The notes: a model not told the origin generated them from the sequence alone. A stretch of 64,000 nucleotides of DNA from Clostridiisalibacter paucivorans DSM 22131 (GCF_000620125.1 NZ_JHVL01000013.1:1-64000), one strand, 5' to 3'; counted from the stretch's first letter, positions 1-8,821 are shown. A program made the numbers and translations.

Positions 1-321
1 TAAAGATTTTCCAACCAAAGGCTTTGAGTCTATTGAGCAAGCTAGGAGCTGGGTGTTTGAATTTGTAAACTTTTATAATAAAGAATCCCTTCATAGTGGT
101 ATAAAGTATGTAACTCCACATGATAGACATTATGGTTTAGATGATGAAATACTTGCAAATAGAAAAGAAGTCTATAAAAATGCTAAATCAAAAAATCCTA
201 ATAGATGGTCTAAAGGTATAAGAAATTGGGATAAGGTTGAAATAGTAAGCCTTAATCCAACCGATGATTTATACAAAAACGAGAAGCTTAAGAAAAAAGT
301 TCTATGACAACTTACTTGACA
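1..321 (+). mobile_element. IS3-family insertion sequence, right end (partial)
   Basis: The window opens inside an insertion sequence. The 3' end of an OrfB-type transposase is followed by a probable right terminal repeat that ends in CA at about 320–321. Read inward, the end is TGTCAAGTAAGTTGTCATAG, which fits the TG...CA termini of IS3-family elements. Immediately beyond it the sequence becomes the coding region of hsdM on the other strand. The left end and target duplication lie outside the window, so the exact boundary is an inference. Confidence 0.75.
2..307 (+). CDS. IS3-family transposase (OrfB, integrase core), C-terminal fragment
   Basis: The reading frame is open from base 2 and encodes the last ~101 residues of an rve-type DDE transposase; the rest lies left of the window. 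The segment W-V-F-E-F-V-N-F-Y-N followed by SLHSGIKYVTP is the conserved C-terminal part of IS150/IS3-like OrfB proteins, just after the catalytic Glu region. It ends NPNRW...SLNP and then a Lys-rich tail. A GTG at 53 could look like a start, but the homology begins upstream of it, so this is a gene cut by the window edge and not a small protein. It lies on the plus strand, opposite to nearly all neighbours, and its stop overlaps the antisense 3' end of hsdM. Confidence 0.85.
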   Translation, partial: KDFPTKGFESIEQARSWVFEFVNFYNKESLHSGIKYVTPHDRHYGLDDEILANRKEVYKNAKSKNPNRWSKGIRNWDKVEIVSLNPTDDLYKNEKLKKKVL

Positions 322-1672
322 AACACCGTTCTATCGGCTCTCTACTCTTGATAGTATCAGCAATTTTTTTTATGTCACAGGCTCTCAGTATATTGTTTTT
401 CCCAGATTTCTCAAATCCTTTTGATGCATCTATAATCAACACATCTGAAGTAGGGCGTTTTCTTTTAAGCACCATTACGATAGTAGGAATACCTGTGCCA
501 AAGAAAATATTTGATGGCAAACCGATGATAGTATCTATGTTGTTCTTTTCTATAAGATTCTCTCTAATCTTACCTTCATCTCCACCCCTATATAACACAC
601 CATGTGGAAGAACTATTGTCATAATCCCATCATCTTCAAGGTGATATAGATCATGTAATAAAAACGCATAGTCTGCTTTGCCCTTTGGTGCCACACCATA
701 ATTTTTATATCTTGGATCGAACTCTTTATCAGTCGGATCCCATTTTTGTGAATACGGAGGATTAGAAACAACAGCATCAACACGTATCAATTTGTACGTC
801 TTATCTTTATCATTATCTTCGAAAAATGGCCAATCATCCTCTAATGTATCACCATTTCTTACATTAATATTTGCAGGACTAATCCCTCGCATGACCAAGT
901 TCATTCTTGTTAGGTTATAAGTATTTTCCTTAAGTTCCTGTGCATAATAATCTATCTTATTTTCTCCTAAGAATCTTGCAATGGAGTTACCAATATTTAT
1001 CAATAAAGATCCTGATCCAGATGTAGGGTCATATATCTTAATTTGTTTTTTATCTCTTAAATGTTCTGCAATAATTTCAGACATTAAAACAGAAACTTCA
1101 TGAGGGGTATAAAATTCTCCTGCTTTTTTACCTGCATTGGCAGCAAACATACTTATTAAATACTCATAAATAAAACCAAGAACATCATAATCTTGCTTTC
1201 CATCCATAGGAATTTTTTTAATTAATTTAAGAAGACTCTTTACAGCTTTTGTTTGAGCTTGTGAAGTTTCTCCAAGTTTAGATAAGCCCGTCTGCAATGT
1301 ATTGAAAATTTTCTCAAATACTTTCTTATATACATCATCGATATTACGATCAAAGGCAGACAATGCATCCCTCACATTTGATATGTCAAAATCGTTACCT
1401 TTTTTAATCCAGGTTGAAAATAGATTTTCATATGAAATAAAATATCCCAAGTTTTCTCTTACGTAAGTTGCGTACTTAACATCGTTCTCAGTAACTTTTT
1501 CAATATCTGCATTGGTTAATTTTTCTTTTCTAAAAAAGGCAAGCTCTTTTTCGGATAAATATTTATAAAAAATAAAACCAAGAATAAAATCCTTATATTC
1601 ATTAGCTTCAATTTTTGATCTCATTTGATTTGCTGATTCCCAAATAGTTGATGCCAGCTTCTGCTTATTCAT
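302..1672 (-). CDS. hsdM: Type I restriction-modification DNA methylase subunit, 3'-truncated by IS
   Basis: HsdM N6-adenine methyltransferase of a type I restriction system; it acts with HsdS and HsdR. Residues 1–150 are the helical HsdM N-terminal domain. The SAM-binding motif I is DPTSGSGSLL at about 215 and the catalytic motif IV is NPPY at about 304. The protein is 456 residues, whereas this family usually runs to 500 or more. Homology stops at ...REPIER. The final codons (C-L-S-S-K-L-S) run into the terminal repeat of the IS element, which supplies the stop. The C-terminal helices that contact HsdS are therefore lost. Its start overlaps the small HTH gene by 8 bases, implying one transcript. 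Catalytic motifs remain, but the subunit is probably non-functional in a complex. HsdS/HsdR, if present, lie to the left outside the window. Confidence 0.88.
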   Translation of the reverse strand: MNKQKLASTIWESANQMRSKIEANEYKDFILGFIFYKYLSEKELAFFRKEKLTNADIEKVTENDVKYATYVRENLGYFISYENLFSTWIKKGNDFDISNVRDALSAFDRNIDDVYKKVFEKIFNTLQTGLSKLGETSQAQTKAVKSLLKLIKKIPMDGKQDYDVLGFIYEYLISMFAANAGKKAGEFYTPHEVSVLMSEIIAEHLRDKKQIKIYDPTSGSGSLLINIGNSIARFLGENKIDYYAQELKENTYNLTRMNLVMRGISPANINVRNGDTLEDDWPFFEDNDKDKTYKLIRVDAVVSNPPYSQKWDPTDKEFDPRYKNYGVAPKGKADYAFLLHDLYHLEDDGIMTIVLPHGVLYRGGDEGKIRENLIEKNNIDTIIGLPSNIFFGTGIPTIVMVLKRKRPTSDVLIIDASKGFEKSGKNNILRACDIKKIADTIKSREPIERCLSSKLS

Positions 1673-1889
1673 TTTCTTCGTCCTCTCTTTTCACGTAAAT
1701 TAATTCAATGTCATAGCCCAAACCTTCCATCATCTCCACGAAGGTTTTATTTATCACTCCATCATTCTTTTTCACAATACGATTTATGTACTGACTTGTC
1801 TTACCAATTTTTTCTGCAAGCCCCATCTGAGTAGTATCATTTTCCACACACTTCAATTTAATATCTTTTTCAATATTGTTTAAAATCAT
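1665..1889 (-). CDS. Small HTH (XRE/Cro-like) regulator upstream of hsdM
   Basis: A 74-residue protein with a helix-turn-helix at about residues 18–42 (TQMGLAEKIGKTSQYINRIV), typical of compact XRE-family regulators. It starts after a strong Shine–Dalgarno (GGGAGG, six bases before the ATG). It overlaps the hsdM start by 8 bases, so the two are translationally coupled. Small HTH genes preceding hsdM are common in Clostridia and are thought to control expression of the restriction operon; that role here is inferred from position. There is no sign of damage in this gene, although its downstream partner is truncated. Confidence 0.75.
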   Translation of the reverse strand: MILNNIEKDIKLKCVENDTTQMGLAEKIGKTSQYINRIVKKNDGVINKTFVEMMEGLGYDIELIYVKREDEENE

Positions 1890-2287
1890 ATTTACCCTCC
1901 CTTTCCTTCAAAGTATTCATGTGTTTCAAGGTTTAAATACACCTTTATATTTTAACACATTATGGTTTATATTTCAGCACAAATAAGATTATTTTTTAAA
2001 CAAAATGAATTTTCAAAGCTTACTAATAGTTACCTTCTCAATATGCTTAAAATCCTATTACTAAACCTTACTCACTTCAGTTTTTAAGTTAGTAAACTTA
2101 TCAACTCACCACATTTTTGATAGCCATTTCATCAACTCATAAGCACTGAAGTTATTTTTCTCCGTCAGGCTCACGCTTTTCGAGTTTTAGATAAGTTCGC
2201 ACAAAAATAAAAACCGTGATTATCCTCCCAGCTTAAAGCCAGGTCTCAAATCACGGAAAGCTCTTATTTCAAGACTTTTCTACACTC
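1890..2287. other. Intergenic stretch between the restriction remnant and rlmD
   Basis: About 400 bases without a convincing gene. It holds the Shine–Dalgarno and presumably the promoter of the HTH–hsdM unit at its left end, and the rlmD terminator hairpin at 2214–2256 on the right. Between them, at about 2158–2190, is a short island richer in G+C than its surroundings (around TCCGTCAGGCTCACGC). It has no open frame of note and may be a relic of lost DNA. Confidence 0.5.
2201..2256 (-). terminator. Rho-independent terminator of rlmD
   Basis: Read on the minus strand, CCGTGAT pairs with ATCACGG. A second hairpin is nested inside (CCTGGCTT with AAGCTGGG, using two wobble pairs), and a T-rich run (TTTTTATTTTTG) follows. 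It begins 32 bases after the rlmD stop. Confidence 0.85.
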
Positions 2288-3658
2288 TTACTTCTCTACC
2301 CTTGACAGCAATACTACCGTCTCAACGTGCATAGTATGGGAAAACATATCTACTGGCTGTATTTCTTCTGCTTTATATCCTCTTTCATCTAAATATTTTA
2401 AATCCCTAGCCAATGTTGATGGGTTGCAAGATACATATACTATCTTTTTGGGATTCATATCTACAATAGTCTCCAGTACCTTTTCATCACAGCCTTTTCT
2501 AGGTGGATCTACCACTACTACATCTGCTATTACTCCATCATTATAGAGCTTAGGAAATATATCTTCCGACTTTCCAGCATAAAATTGTACATTGTCTATA
2601 TTATTTAACTTAGCATTTTCCTTGGCATCCTTTACTGCTTGCTCTACTATTTCTATGCCATATACCATTTTTGCCCTTTGGGCTAAGAATAATGAGATAG
2701 TTCCTGCTCCAGAATATAGGTCAAACACTGTTTCATCACCATTTAAGTCACAGTACTCCAATGCCTTTTTGTATAGTACTTCTGTTTGTTTGGGATTAAC
2801 TTGTAAAAATGATTTTAGTGATATCTTAAATTTCAGATTTTCTATATAGTCTACTATAGTATCTTCACCATATAATAATCTATTTTTATTACCTAAGATA
2901 ACATTGGTTTTTCTAGTATTTATATTTTGCACTATAGATTTTATATTAGGTACTTCCATCACTAAACTATCTATAAGTGCCTTTTCATAGGGTATTTTTT
3001 CTTTATTAGTAACTATACCCACCATAGTATCCCCTGTTCTAAATGATACTCTGGATACTATATGCCTAATAATGCCCTTTCCCGTTCTTTCATTGTAGGG
3101 CATTATATTATAATCTTTCATATAATTTCTAACGATCTCTATGATTTTATCACTATTCTCATGTTGAATTAAGCATTCCTTTGTATCTATTATTTCATGG
3201 GTGCCCATCTTATAAAATCCTATAGCTAAATCATTATCCTTCTTTCCTACTGGTAATTGAGACTTGTTTCTATATCTAAAAGGAGATTCCATGCCTATTA
3301 CATCGTGTATTTTAACATCCTCTAATCCACCTATCTTCTGTATATTATTTTCAACTAGTCTTTTCTTTATATTTAATTGCTGCTGATATTTTAATTCCTG
3401 TATTTGACACCCTCCACATATATGGGCTATTGGACATGGGGGAGTAATCCTGTTTAATGAAGGGGTATATATGTCCTCCATTTTACCCAATGCAAAATTC
3501 TTTTTTATCTTATTTATCTTAACTTTTCCCACATCTCCAGGTATTCCACCTTCAGCAAATACAGTAAACCCTTCTACTTTCCCTACTCCTTTACCTAAAT
3601 GATTTAAGTCTATTATTTCTATATCATAACTGTTATCTTTTTTAATAGGTATTTCCAA
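2288..3658 (-). CDS. rlmD: 23S rRNA (uracil-5-)-methyltransferase, RlmD/RlmCD type
   Basis: SAM-dependent methyltransferase that makes 5-methyluridine in 23S rRNA (U1939 and/or U747 in Gram-positive RlmCD enzymes). The N-terminal ~60 residues form a TRAM RNA-binding domain. An iron–sulfur cysteine cluster follows (C75, C81, C84 in CPIAHICGGC, with a later fourth Cys). The C-terminal Rossmann methylase domain has DLYSGAGTISLFLA (SAM site), VVVDPPRKGCD, and the nucleophilic Cys in YVSCNPSTLARDL. At 456 residues it has the normal length. It starts at ATG 3658 behind GGAGGAG. The aldo/keto reductase lies upstream (right) with a 7-bp-repeat element between them, so it may be transcribed separately. 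Which of the two uridines is methylated cannot be told from sequence. Confidence 0.93.
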   Translation of the reverse strand: MEIPIKKDNSYDIEIIDLNHLGKGVGKVEGFTVFAEGGIPGDVGKVKINKIKKNFALGKMEDIYTPSLNRITPPCPIAHICGGCQIQELKYQQQLNIKKRLVENNIQKIGGLEDVKIHDVIGMESPFRYRNKSQLPVGKKDNDLAIGFYKMGTHEIIDTKECLIQHENSDKIIEIVRNYMKDYNIMPYNERTGKGIIRHIVSRVSFRTGDTMVGIVTNKEKIPYEKALIDSLVMEVPNIKSIVQNINTRKTNVILGNKNRLLYGEDTIVDYIENLKFKISLKSFLQVNPKQTEVLYKKALEYCDLNGDETVFDLYSGAGTISLFLAQRAKMVYGIEIVEQAVKDAKENAKLNNIDNVQFYAGKSEDIFPKLYNDGVIADVVVVDPPRKGCDEKVLETIVDMNPKKIVYVSCNPSTLARDLKYLDERGYKAEEIQPVDMFSHTMHVETVVLLSRVEK

Positions 3659-3692
3659 GGCAATAATCTCCTCCTTCTTTACTTATTCTCCC

Positions 3693-3722
3693 TAAGAACT
3701 AAGAACCAAAAACTAAGAGCTA
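3693..3722. repeat. AAGAACY heptad-repeat element
   Basis: Four tandem degenerate 7-mers, AAGAACT AAGAACC AAAAACT AAGAGCT, lie seven bases after the stop of the aldo/keto reductase gene. The same repeat type, in the opposite orientation, recurs at 26741–26795. Confidence 0.7.
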
Positions 3723-3729
3723 TATCTTC

Positions 3730-4740
3730 CTACCCTAAATTCTTATGGACTCTCTTAAGCATCTTTCTTATAGGCAAATCATAAGGACATCGTGTTTCAC
3801 ATATTCCACATTCTACACATTCATTTGCCTTATGCTCAAATGTAGCATACCTTTCCTTGGCCCAGTCTTTTAGATCATATCTAGTGTAATATCCCTCTAC
3901 TATGAATTGAACAGGAATATCTATACCCTGAGGACATGGTGCACAATATCCACATCTTCTACAGAATTCTGTACCCAATTCCTTTGCCTCTCCTAATATT
4001 ATATCTCGTTCTTCATCTGTCAACGGCTTATAATTATTCCCTATCGCAGCATTACTCTCTATATGCTTCACTTCATTCATACCTGGTATCACTACAGATA
4101 TATTTGAATTTTCCAATATAAATCTCAATGATAAATCTACATTTCTTATAGCCCCTCCAGCAACAGGCTTCATAACTATAACTCCAACATCCATTTTATG
4201 AGCCCTATCAAATATTTCACTGGCTTGAGTTTCTACTGGGTTGTATGGAAATTGAATTGTTGAGAATATATCATCATCCAATGCCCTCTCAATAATTCCT
4301 AGATCATGGCTAGTAATCCCTATATGTTTTATTTTTCCCTGTTTTTGCGCCTCTTTTAATGCCTTCAATGCACCATCTTCAGACATAACCTTATCATATT
4401 GATCATCTGTTCTAACATTATGCAATTGATATAAGTCTATATAATCTGTTTTCATTAATTCTAGACTTCTCTCTATATCTTTCTTCATAGCATCATAGTC
4501 TCTCTCAGGAGATTTTGTTGCCAATATCCAGTTTTCTCTTCCTGTCTCTTCCACTCCATATCCTATTAACTCTTCACTTCTTCCATATATCTTTGCAGTA
4601 TCTATAAAGTTTATACCCTCTTCTTTTGCCTTTTTTATCAGTTCTATAGCTGTTTCTTTATCTACCTTTTGTATAGGTATACCTCCAAATCCTATAGCTG
4701 ATATTTCTAAATTAGTTCTTCCTAATATTCTTTTTTCCAT
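3730..4740 (-). CDS. Aldo/keto reductase with C-terminal 2x[4Fe-4S] ferredoxin domain
   Basis: The first ~270 residues are an aldo/keto reductase TIM barrel. The catalytic Tyr is in DTAKIYGRSEELIG, the Lys in ATKSPERD and the His in YQLHNVR. The C-terminal ~70 residues carry two cysteine clusters, CRRCGYCAPCPQGI and CVECGICETRCP, each able to hold a [4Fe-4S] centre. This fusion is widespread in Clostridia and is usually annotated as a putative oxidoreductase; its physiological substrate is unknown. The iron–sulfur tail suggests ferredoxin-linked as well as NAD(P)H-linked electron flow (inference). It starts at ATG 4740 behind GAGGGGG and lies 16 bases from fxsA, so the two are probably co-transcribed. 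Confidence 0.9.
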   Translation of the reverse strand: MEKRILGRTNLEISAIGFGGIPIQKVDKETAIELIKKAKEEGINFIDTAKIYGRSEELIGYGVEETGRENWILATKSPERDYDAMKKDIERSLELMKTDYIDLYQLHNVRTDDQYDKVMSEDGALKALKEAQKQGKIKHIGITSHDLGIIERALDDDIFSTIQFPYNPVETQASEIFDRAHKMDVGVIVMKPVAGGAIRNVDLSLRFILENSNISVVIPGMNEVKHIESNAAIGNNYKPLTDEERDIILGEAKELGTEFCRRCGYCAPCPQGIDIPVQFIVEGYYTRYDLKDWAKERYATFEHKANECVECGICETRCPYDLPIRKMLKRVHKNLG

Positions 4741-4756
4741 AATTTTGACCCCCTCA

Positions 4757-5149
4757 TTATTTGCGATAAATATTTATATTGCCTCTTTCTAACATACTTT
4801 TAAACTTATCTCTCAATAATTGTTTAAACACTTCCCTAGTGGCTGGTATTACAAGGCTAAAACCCATTACATCTGTTATTATACCTGGAGTTAAAAGTAA
4901 TGCCCCTCCAATCAATACACATAGTCCATTAATCAATTCATTTCCAGGCATTCTTCCACTGTTCAGTTCAAGCCTTATTCTATCTAATATTGCTCTTCCT
5001 TGACTTTTTGCTAAATATGCACCTACAACACCTGTCAACAACACTATTGCTATAGTAGTTAAGGCACTGGTCTTTTCTGCTAATTTGAATAATACATAGA
5101 GCTCTGCTATTGGTATAGCAGTAAATAAAATAATCAATCTTGCTAACAT
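4757..5149 (-). CDS. fxsA: FxsA family membrane protein
   Basis: A 130-residue small integral membrane protein. It has an N-terminal hydrophobic segment (ARLIILFTAIPIAELYVLF), a GVVGAYLAKSQG turn, and a further pair of membrane stretches ending at LLTPGIITDVMGFSLVIP. This is the FxsA (UPF0716) pattern. In E. coli FxsA overproduction relieves phage T7 exclusion by the F factor; its normal role is unknown. It starts at ATG 5149, 13 bases after the thioesterase stop, so it sits within a run of three minus-strand genes. The cytoplasmic C-terminus is short and basic. Confidence 0.88.
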   Translation of the reverse strand: MLARLIILFTAIPIAELYVLFKLAEKTSALTTIAIVLLTGVVGAYLAKSQGRAILDRIRLELNSGRMPGNELINGLCVLIGGALLLTPGIITDVMGFSLVIPATREVFKQLLRDKFKSMLERGNINIYRK

Positions 5150-5162
5150 GTTTTCACTCCTA

Positions 5163-5582
5163 TCAACCCTTTTCTATTGATTCCATTAATCTATTCCACA
5201 CATCATTAAATTTCTTCTTAAAGTTTATTGGTTTCAAATCTTTATTTACAAATGCATGATTTGTCCATCCCTCTGCCAATAATTTATCGTCTCTCTTTCT
5301 CTTTATCTGATAATTAAATCCTATCCTTACACCTTTCAATTTTTTAATAGCAGTCCTGATAATTATCTCATCATCATATTTTGCCGAAAGTATATATTTA
5401 CACCCCACATCAATTACTGGCAATAATATATTATTATCCTCTAAAACTTTATAATCCATTCCCAACTGTCTAAAAAATGACGTTCTTCCTATCTCAAACC
5501 AATTAAAATAATTTGCATGATATATTACACCCATTTGATCTGTTTCACTGTATCTTGCTCGTATAACTGTCTCATTTATCAT
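5163..5582 (-). CDS. Acyl-CoA thioesterase, 4HBT/YbgC hotdog fold
   Basis: A 139-residue single hotdog-domain protein. The motif SETDQMGVIYHANYFNWFE near residue 12 contains the catalytic Asp15 and the HANYF helix typical of 4-hydroxybenzoyl-CoA thioesterase/YbgC proteins. Such enzymes hydrolyse short- or medium-chain acyl-CoA; the substrate here is not evident. The length is normal. The gene begins at ATG 5582 after GGCGGGG and is followed at 13 bases by fxsA. The opuA operon terminator lies just upstream, so transcription probably starts in the ~100-base gap 5583–5678. Confidence 0.87.
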   Translation of the reverse strand: MINETVIRARYSETDQMGVIYHANYFNWFEIGRTSFFRQLGMDYKVLEDNNILLPVIDVGCKYILSAKYDDEIIIRTAIKKLKGVRIGFNYQIKRKRDDKLLAEGWTNHAFVNKDLKPINFKKKFNDVWNRLMESIEKG

Positions 5583-5671
5583 CTATACCCCGCCTTTTTA
5601 GAAATAAAATAATTAAATTCTATAAATTTCATTATATCAAATTTAACTATATTTTTTTAGTCCATATATAA

Positions 5672-5700
5672 ATAAAAAAGTTAGTAGCTAACTACTAACT
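5672..5700 (-). terminator. Terminator of the opuA operon, AGTTAGTAG hairpin
   Basis: AGTTAGTAG (5679–5687) pairs perfectly with CTACTAACT (5692–5700) around a 4-base loop. On the minus strand it is followed by TTTTTTATTT. It lies seven bases past the opuAC stop. Its arms are the same words that build the larger heptad-repeat elements elsewhere in the window. Confidence 0.8.
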
Positions 5701-5707
5701 TCTTATA

Positions 5708-6598
5708 TCACTTTCCTTCAGGTATCCATTTTTCAACTAATTCTCTATTGTTTTCTACAAATTCCTTTGCTGCCTTTTCTGGGTCCATGCCATTTTGTAT
5801 CTTTAACATTACAGAAGATAATTGTTCAGTATTTATTCTATAATTCTCCAAAAACGCTGCAACCTCTGGTAAATCTTCTCTTATATTAGGCCTACCCATA
5901 CTTTTAATACATTCTCCTGTCCCCATAACTTGATCTGGATCTTCTAAAAACTTTAGATCCCAACTTGCCCATTTCCAATGGGGTTTCCATCCTGTTACTA
6001 CAATCCATTCTCCATTATTTATTGATCTTGACAATTCTGTTGTCATGGCAGGGCCACTACTTCCCTCAAGATTCCAATCTTCAAGCCCATAATGGGGCAT
6101 AACTTCTTTCTCTGTTACTACCATCTGAGCAGCTCCTGGGTCTATTCCCACTATTCTTCCTTCAAATTCATCTTTATGATCTTTAAGCTCCTCTATACTA
6201 TCTATTTCAACATATTCAGGAACAACTAGTCCAATCTGTGCCGATGTATAATTGTCGTTTAACTCTACTAAATCATCACCATATTTTTTCCAATAATTTC
6301 TATCGGTGTCTGGAAGCCAAGAGCACACAAATGCGTCTATTTTTCCATTGGCTGTAGATTGATACATAACTCCAGTTTGAAGCATTGGAGTCTTGACTTC
6401 ATATCCCATATCCTCCAATACCACCTTCACTATATTGGTAGATGCTTGAGCCGATGCCCACTGGACATATCCTATTTCAACAGTTCCTTTTGTTTCTTTA
6501 TTTTCATTGGATTTTATCGGACTTTCCATCATTGCACATCCTGTTGATATTAACACTATCAACAATAATATTGATATTACTTTAATAAATTTATTGAT
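5708..6598 (-). CDS. opuAC: Glycine betaine/choline ABC transporter, substrate-binding lipoprotein
   Basis: An OpuAC/ProX-type periplasmic-binding-fold protein that captures quaternary ammonium osmoprotectants for the permease and ATPase encoded just upstream in the same operon. The lipobox STGC, at the end of a hydrophobic stretch, marks lipid attachment. Ligand-box features include VQWASAQASTNI near the N-terminus and WKPHWKWASWDLKFLED towards the C-terminus. The start is odd. The first standard start codon (TTG, 6565) would leave a signal peptide with no basic head. The Shine–Dalgarno AGAGGTGA sits 6 bases before an in-frame ATC (6598) and 3 bases before an ATT (6601), which would give I-N-K-F-I-K-V before the hydrophobic core. 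I chose 6598, and only that point is uncertain. The permease stop is 19 bases away. Confidence 0.88.
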   Translation of the reverse strand: MNKFIKVISILLLIVLISTGCAMMESPIKSNENKETKGTVEIGYVQWASAQASTNIVKVVLEDMGYEVKTPMLQTGVMYQSTANGKIDAFVCSWLPDTDRNYWKKYGDDLVELNDNYTSAQIGLVVPEYVEIDSIEELKDHKDEFEGRIVGIDPGAAQMVVTEKEVMPHYGLEDWNLEGSSGPAMTTELSRSINNGEWIVVTGWKPHWKWASWDLKFLEDPDQVMGTGECIKSMGRPNIREDLPEVAAFLENYRINTEQLSSVMLKIQNGMDPEKAAKEFVENNRELVEKWIPEGK

Positions 6599-6617
6599 AA
6601 TAAATCACCTCTATTAA

Positions 6618-7451
6618 TTAACTATTTTTAGCTCTACCCATCTTTATACTTCCTGTTATTCTATCCAGTATTATTGCCATTATAACTACTCCCAATCCTG
6701 CTTCAAATCCTACTCCTACTTCCATTTGTTGTATCCCTGTTAATACTTGGCTACCTAATCCCTCTGCTCCAATCATTGATGCTATTACCACCATAGATAG
6801 AGACAACATTATAGTTTGATTTATACCTGCCATGATTGATGGAAATGCCATTGGAAGCTTAATTTTATATAACATCTGTATAGAAGTTAATCCAAATGCA
6901 TCCCCTGCCTCTATTAAGTCATCAGGTACTTGTTTTAAACCTAATTTTGTTAACCTTATTGATGGAGGCATTGAAAATACTATAGTTGAAATCACCCCTG
7001 GCACTTCTCCTATTCCAAACAGTATTGCAGCTGGTATAAGGTATACAAATGGAGGCATCGTCTGCATAAAATCAAGAATTGGTGCCACTATACGATTCAA
7101 TACTTTAGATTTACTACAAAGTATACCTATTGGCAGCCCTATTAATAAAGACAATATTGCAGATATTAAAACTAAAACAAAGGTCTGAACAAAATTTATC
7201 CATATACCTATATAAAAAACAAATACTAGACTCCCAAATGTAAATAACGCAACCTTTTTATTTGCCAGTAATAATGCTATACCAGCCAATATAATTGTAA
7301 AGATAAGTGGCGGTAATGTTAATAATCCTATTTCTGTCCACCCCATAAAATTTTCTATAATATTTGATATACCATCAAATACAGTTCCAAAGTTTTCAAG
7401 TAACCATTGTACGAATTTATCAACGACTTTTCCCACAGGAATAGTATTCAA
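6618..7451 (-). CDS. opuAB: Glycine betaine/choline ABC transporter, permease
   Basis: Membrane component of the osmoprotectant importer, ProW/OpuAB family. Its several hydrophobic segments include ISNIIENFMGWTEIGLLTLP, followed by the binding-protein-dependent transport region. The ATPase-contact loop is about DAFGLTSIQMLYKIKLPMAFPSI, as EAA...G...P. The reading frame is open back to 7484, but GGAGGTG at 7458–7464 stands seven bases before a TTG at 7451. That gives 277 residues beginning L-N-T-I-P-V-G and no overlap with the ATPase gene. It is the middle gene of opuAA–opuAB–opuAC. Confidence 0.92.
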   Translation of the reverse strand: MNTIPVGKVVDKFVQWLLENFGTVFDGISNIIENFMGWTEIGLLTLPPLIFTIILAGIALLLANKKVALFTFGSLVFVFYIGIWINFVQTFVLVLISAILSLLIGLPIGILCSKSKVLNRIVAPILDFMQTMPPFVYLIPAAILFGIGEVPGVISTIVFSMPPSIRLTKLGLKQVPDDLIEAGDAFGLTSIQMLYKIKLPMAFPSIMAGINQTIMLSLSMVVIASMIGAEGLGSQVLTGIQQMEVGVGFEAGLGVVIMAIILDRITGSIKMGRAKNS

Positions 7452-7467
7452 AACTAACACCTCCATA

Positions 7468-8634
7468 TTATGATAAGTTTGCAAGCACTGTACCTTTTAC
7501 TATTATTCCCTTTAAAATTTCATCTTCAACTACTGGAATAGGTACATCCATTTGTGATATATCGTCAAACAACTGATTTATAGTTGTATCAGGGCTTACC
7601 TCTTTAGTTTCTTCCATAACATTTAATAAATCCTTGTCTCCATTTTCAACGGCTCTTTTTATACCTTCAACTGTAACTAACCCCTTAAGTTTTCTTTTCT
7701 TACCTACTACAAAAATACTAGATATTTTATTCTGTTTCATTTTATATTTTGCAGTATTAGGACCATCTTTTTCATAGGCCAGCTCCAATGGTTTTACCAT
7801 TATATCTTCTGCAGTTAATATTTGAGACCTGTTCACATTTTTTACAAACTCTTCCACATATTCATTTTTTGAATTAGTCAAAATATCTTCTGCCGTACCC
7901 AATTGAACTATCTCTCCGTCTTTCATTATTGCTATCCTATCTCCTAATCTCAGTGCCTCGTCCAAGTCATGGGTTATAAATATAATAGTTTTATCTAATT
8001 CGTCATATATTTCCAATAATAGATCTTGCATATCCCTTTTTATAAGAGGATCCAATGCACTAAAGGGTTCATCCATCAAGAGTATATCGGGTTCAATTGC
8101 CAAGGCTCTGGCTAATCCCACTCTCTGTTGCATCCCTCCACTTAACTCATCTGGGTATTTATCACCCCATCCCTCTAACCCTACCTTTTTAAGTGCCTTT
8201 TTTGATTTATCTTCCATTTCTGATTTAGACATATCATATACTTCCAGTCCAAATTGTGTATTTTCTAATATATTTCTAAAGGGAAACAGTGCAAAGTTTT
8301 GGAAAACCATTCCAAATTTTTCCCTTCTTATATCTCTAAGCTGTTTTTTATCTAATTTAGTTATATCAGTATCTCCTATCAATATTTCACCTGATGTTGG
8401 TTTTATAAGTCTATTTATGCATCTAAGCAAAGTAGATTTTCCACTGCCTGATAAACCCATAATCACAAATATCTCATTGGATTCAATATCAAAGCTCACA
8501 TTATTAACTCCAACCGTCAGCCCCTTCTTTTTCAATATCTCCTCTTTGGAATATCCTTGGTCCAACAGTTTGAGCCCCTCTTCAGGGTCATCACCAAATA
8601 CCTTAGTAACATTTTTCATTTTAATTTTTGCCAT
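7468..8634 (-). CDS. opuAA: Glycine betaine/choline ABC transporter, ATP-binding protein with CBS domains
   Basis: First gene of the operon; ATPase that powers osmoprotectant uptake. The N-terminal insert typical of ProV/OpuAA ([19 protein letters not shown]) precedes the Walker A motif [17 protein letters not shown] is the signature and [13 protein letters not shown] the Walker B. The C-terminal ~120 residues contain two CBS motifs ([39 protein letters not shown]), which in OpuA-type systems sense ionic strength. The start ATG at 8634 follows GGGAGG. A hairpin at 8683–8722 lies in the upstream region. Confidence 0.95.
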   Translation of the reverse strand: MAKIKMKNVTKVFGDDPEEGLKLLDQGYSKEEILKKKGLTVGVNNVSFDIESNEIFVIMGLSGSGKSTLLRCINRLIKPTSGEILIGDTDITKLDKKQLRDIRREKFGMVFQNFALFPFRNILENTQFGLEVYDMSKSEMEDKSKKALKKVGLEGWGDKYPDELSGGMQQRVGLARALAIEPDILLMDEPFSALDPLIKRDMQDLLLEIYDELDKTIIFITHDLDEALRLGDRIAIMKDGEIVQLGTAEDILTNSKNEYVEEFVKNVNRSQILTAEDIMVKPLELAYEKDGPNTAKYKMKQNKISSIFVVGKKRKLKGLVTVEGIKRAVENGDKDLLNVMEETKEVSPDTTINQLFDDISQMDVPIPVVEDEILKGIIVKGTVLANLS

Positions 8635-8682
8635 CTAAAAAAGCCTCCCAATTATTTTTAATTCATTTAATATATATAAACA

Positions 8683-8722
8683 AAACACTTTAGAATATTA
8701 TAAATTACATCCTAAAGTGTTT
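8683..8722 (-). terminator. Hairpin between pyk and the opuA operon
   Basis: An 11-bp perfect stem (AAACACTTTAG with CTAAAGTGTTT) with an 18-base loop; on the minus strand it is followed by TTTTGTTTATAT. It could be a second terminator for pyk or an attenuator in the opuA leader. The position of the opuA promoter, which I could not fix, would decide. Confidence 0.5.
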
Positions 8723-8821
8723 ATTATCTGTTAAAACATATATTTAAAAATAGACCATACATATAAAACCATTTATAAAACTATCATATAAGTTACAAAT
8801 AGTCAAACTTAGGTATGTGGC

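Noticed and set aside
1890-2287. A hidden small gene or tRNA in the gap between the HTH gene and rlmD
   Set aside because: No frame with a Shine–Dalgarno and no cloverleaf-like folding; only the rlmD terminator hairpin is convincing.
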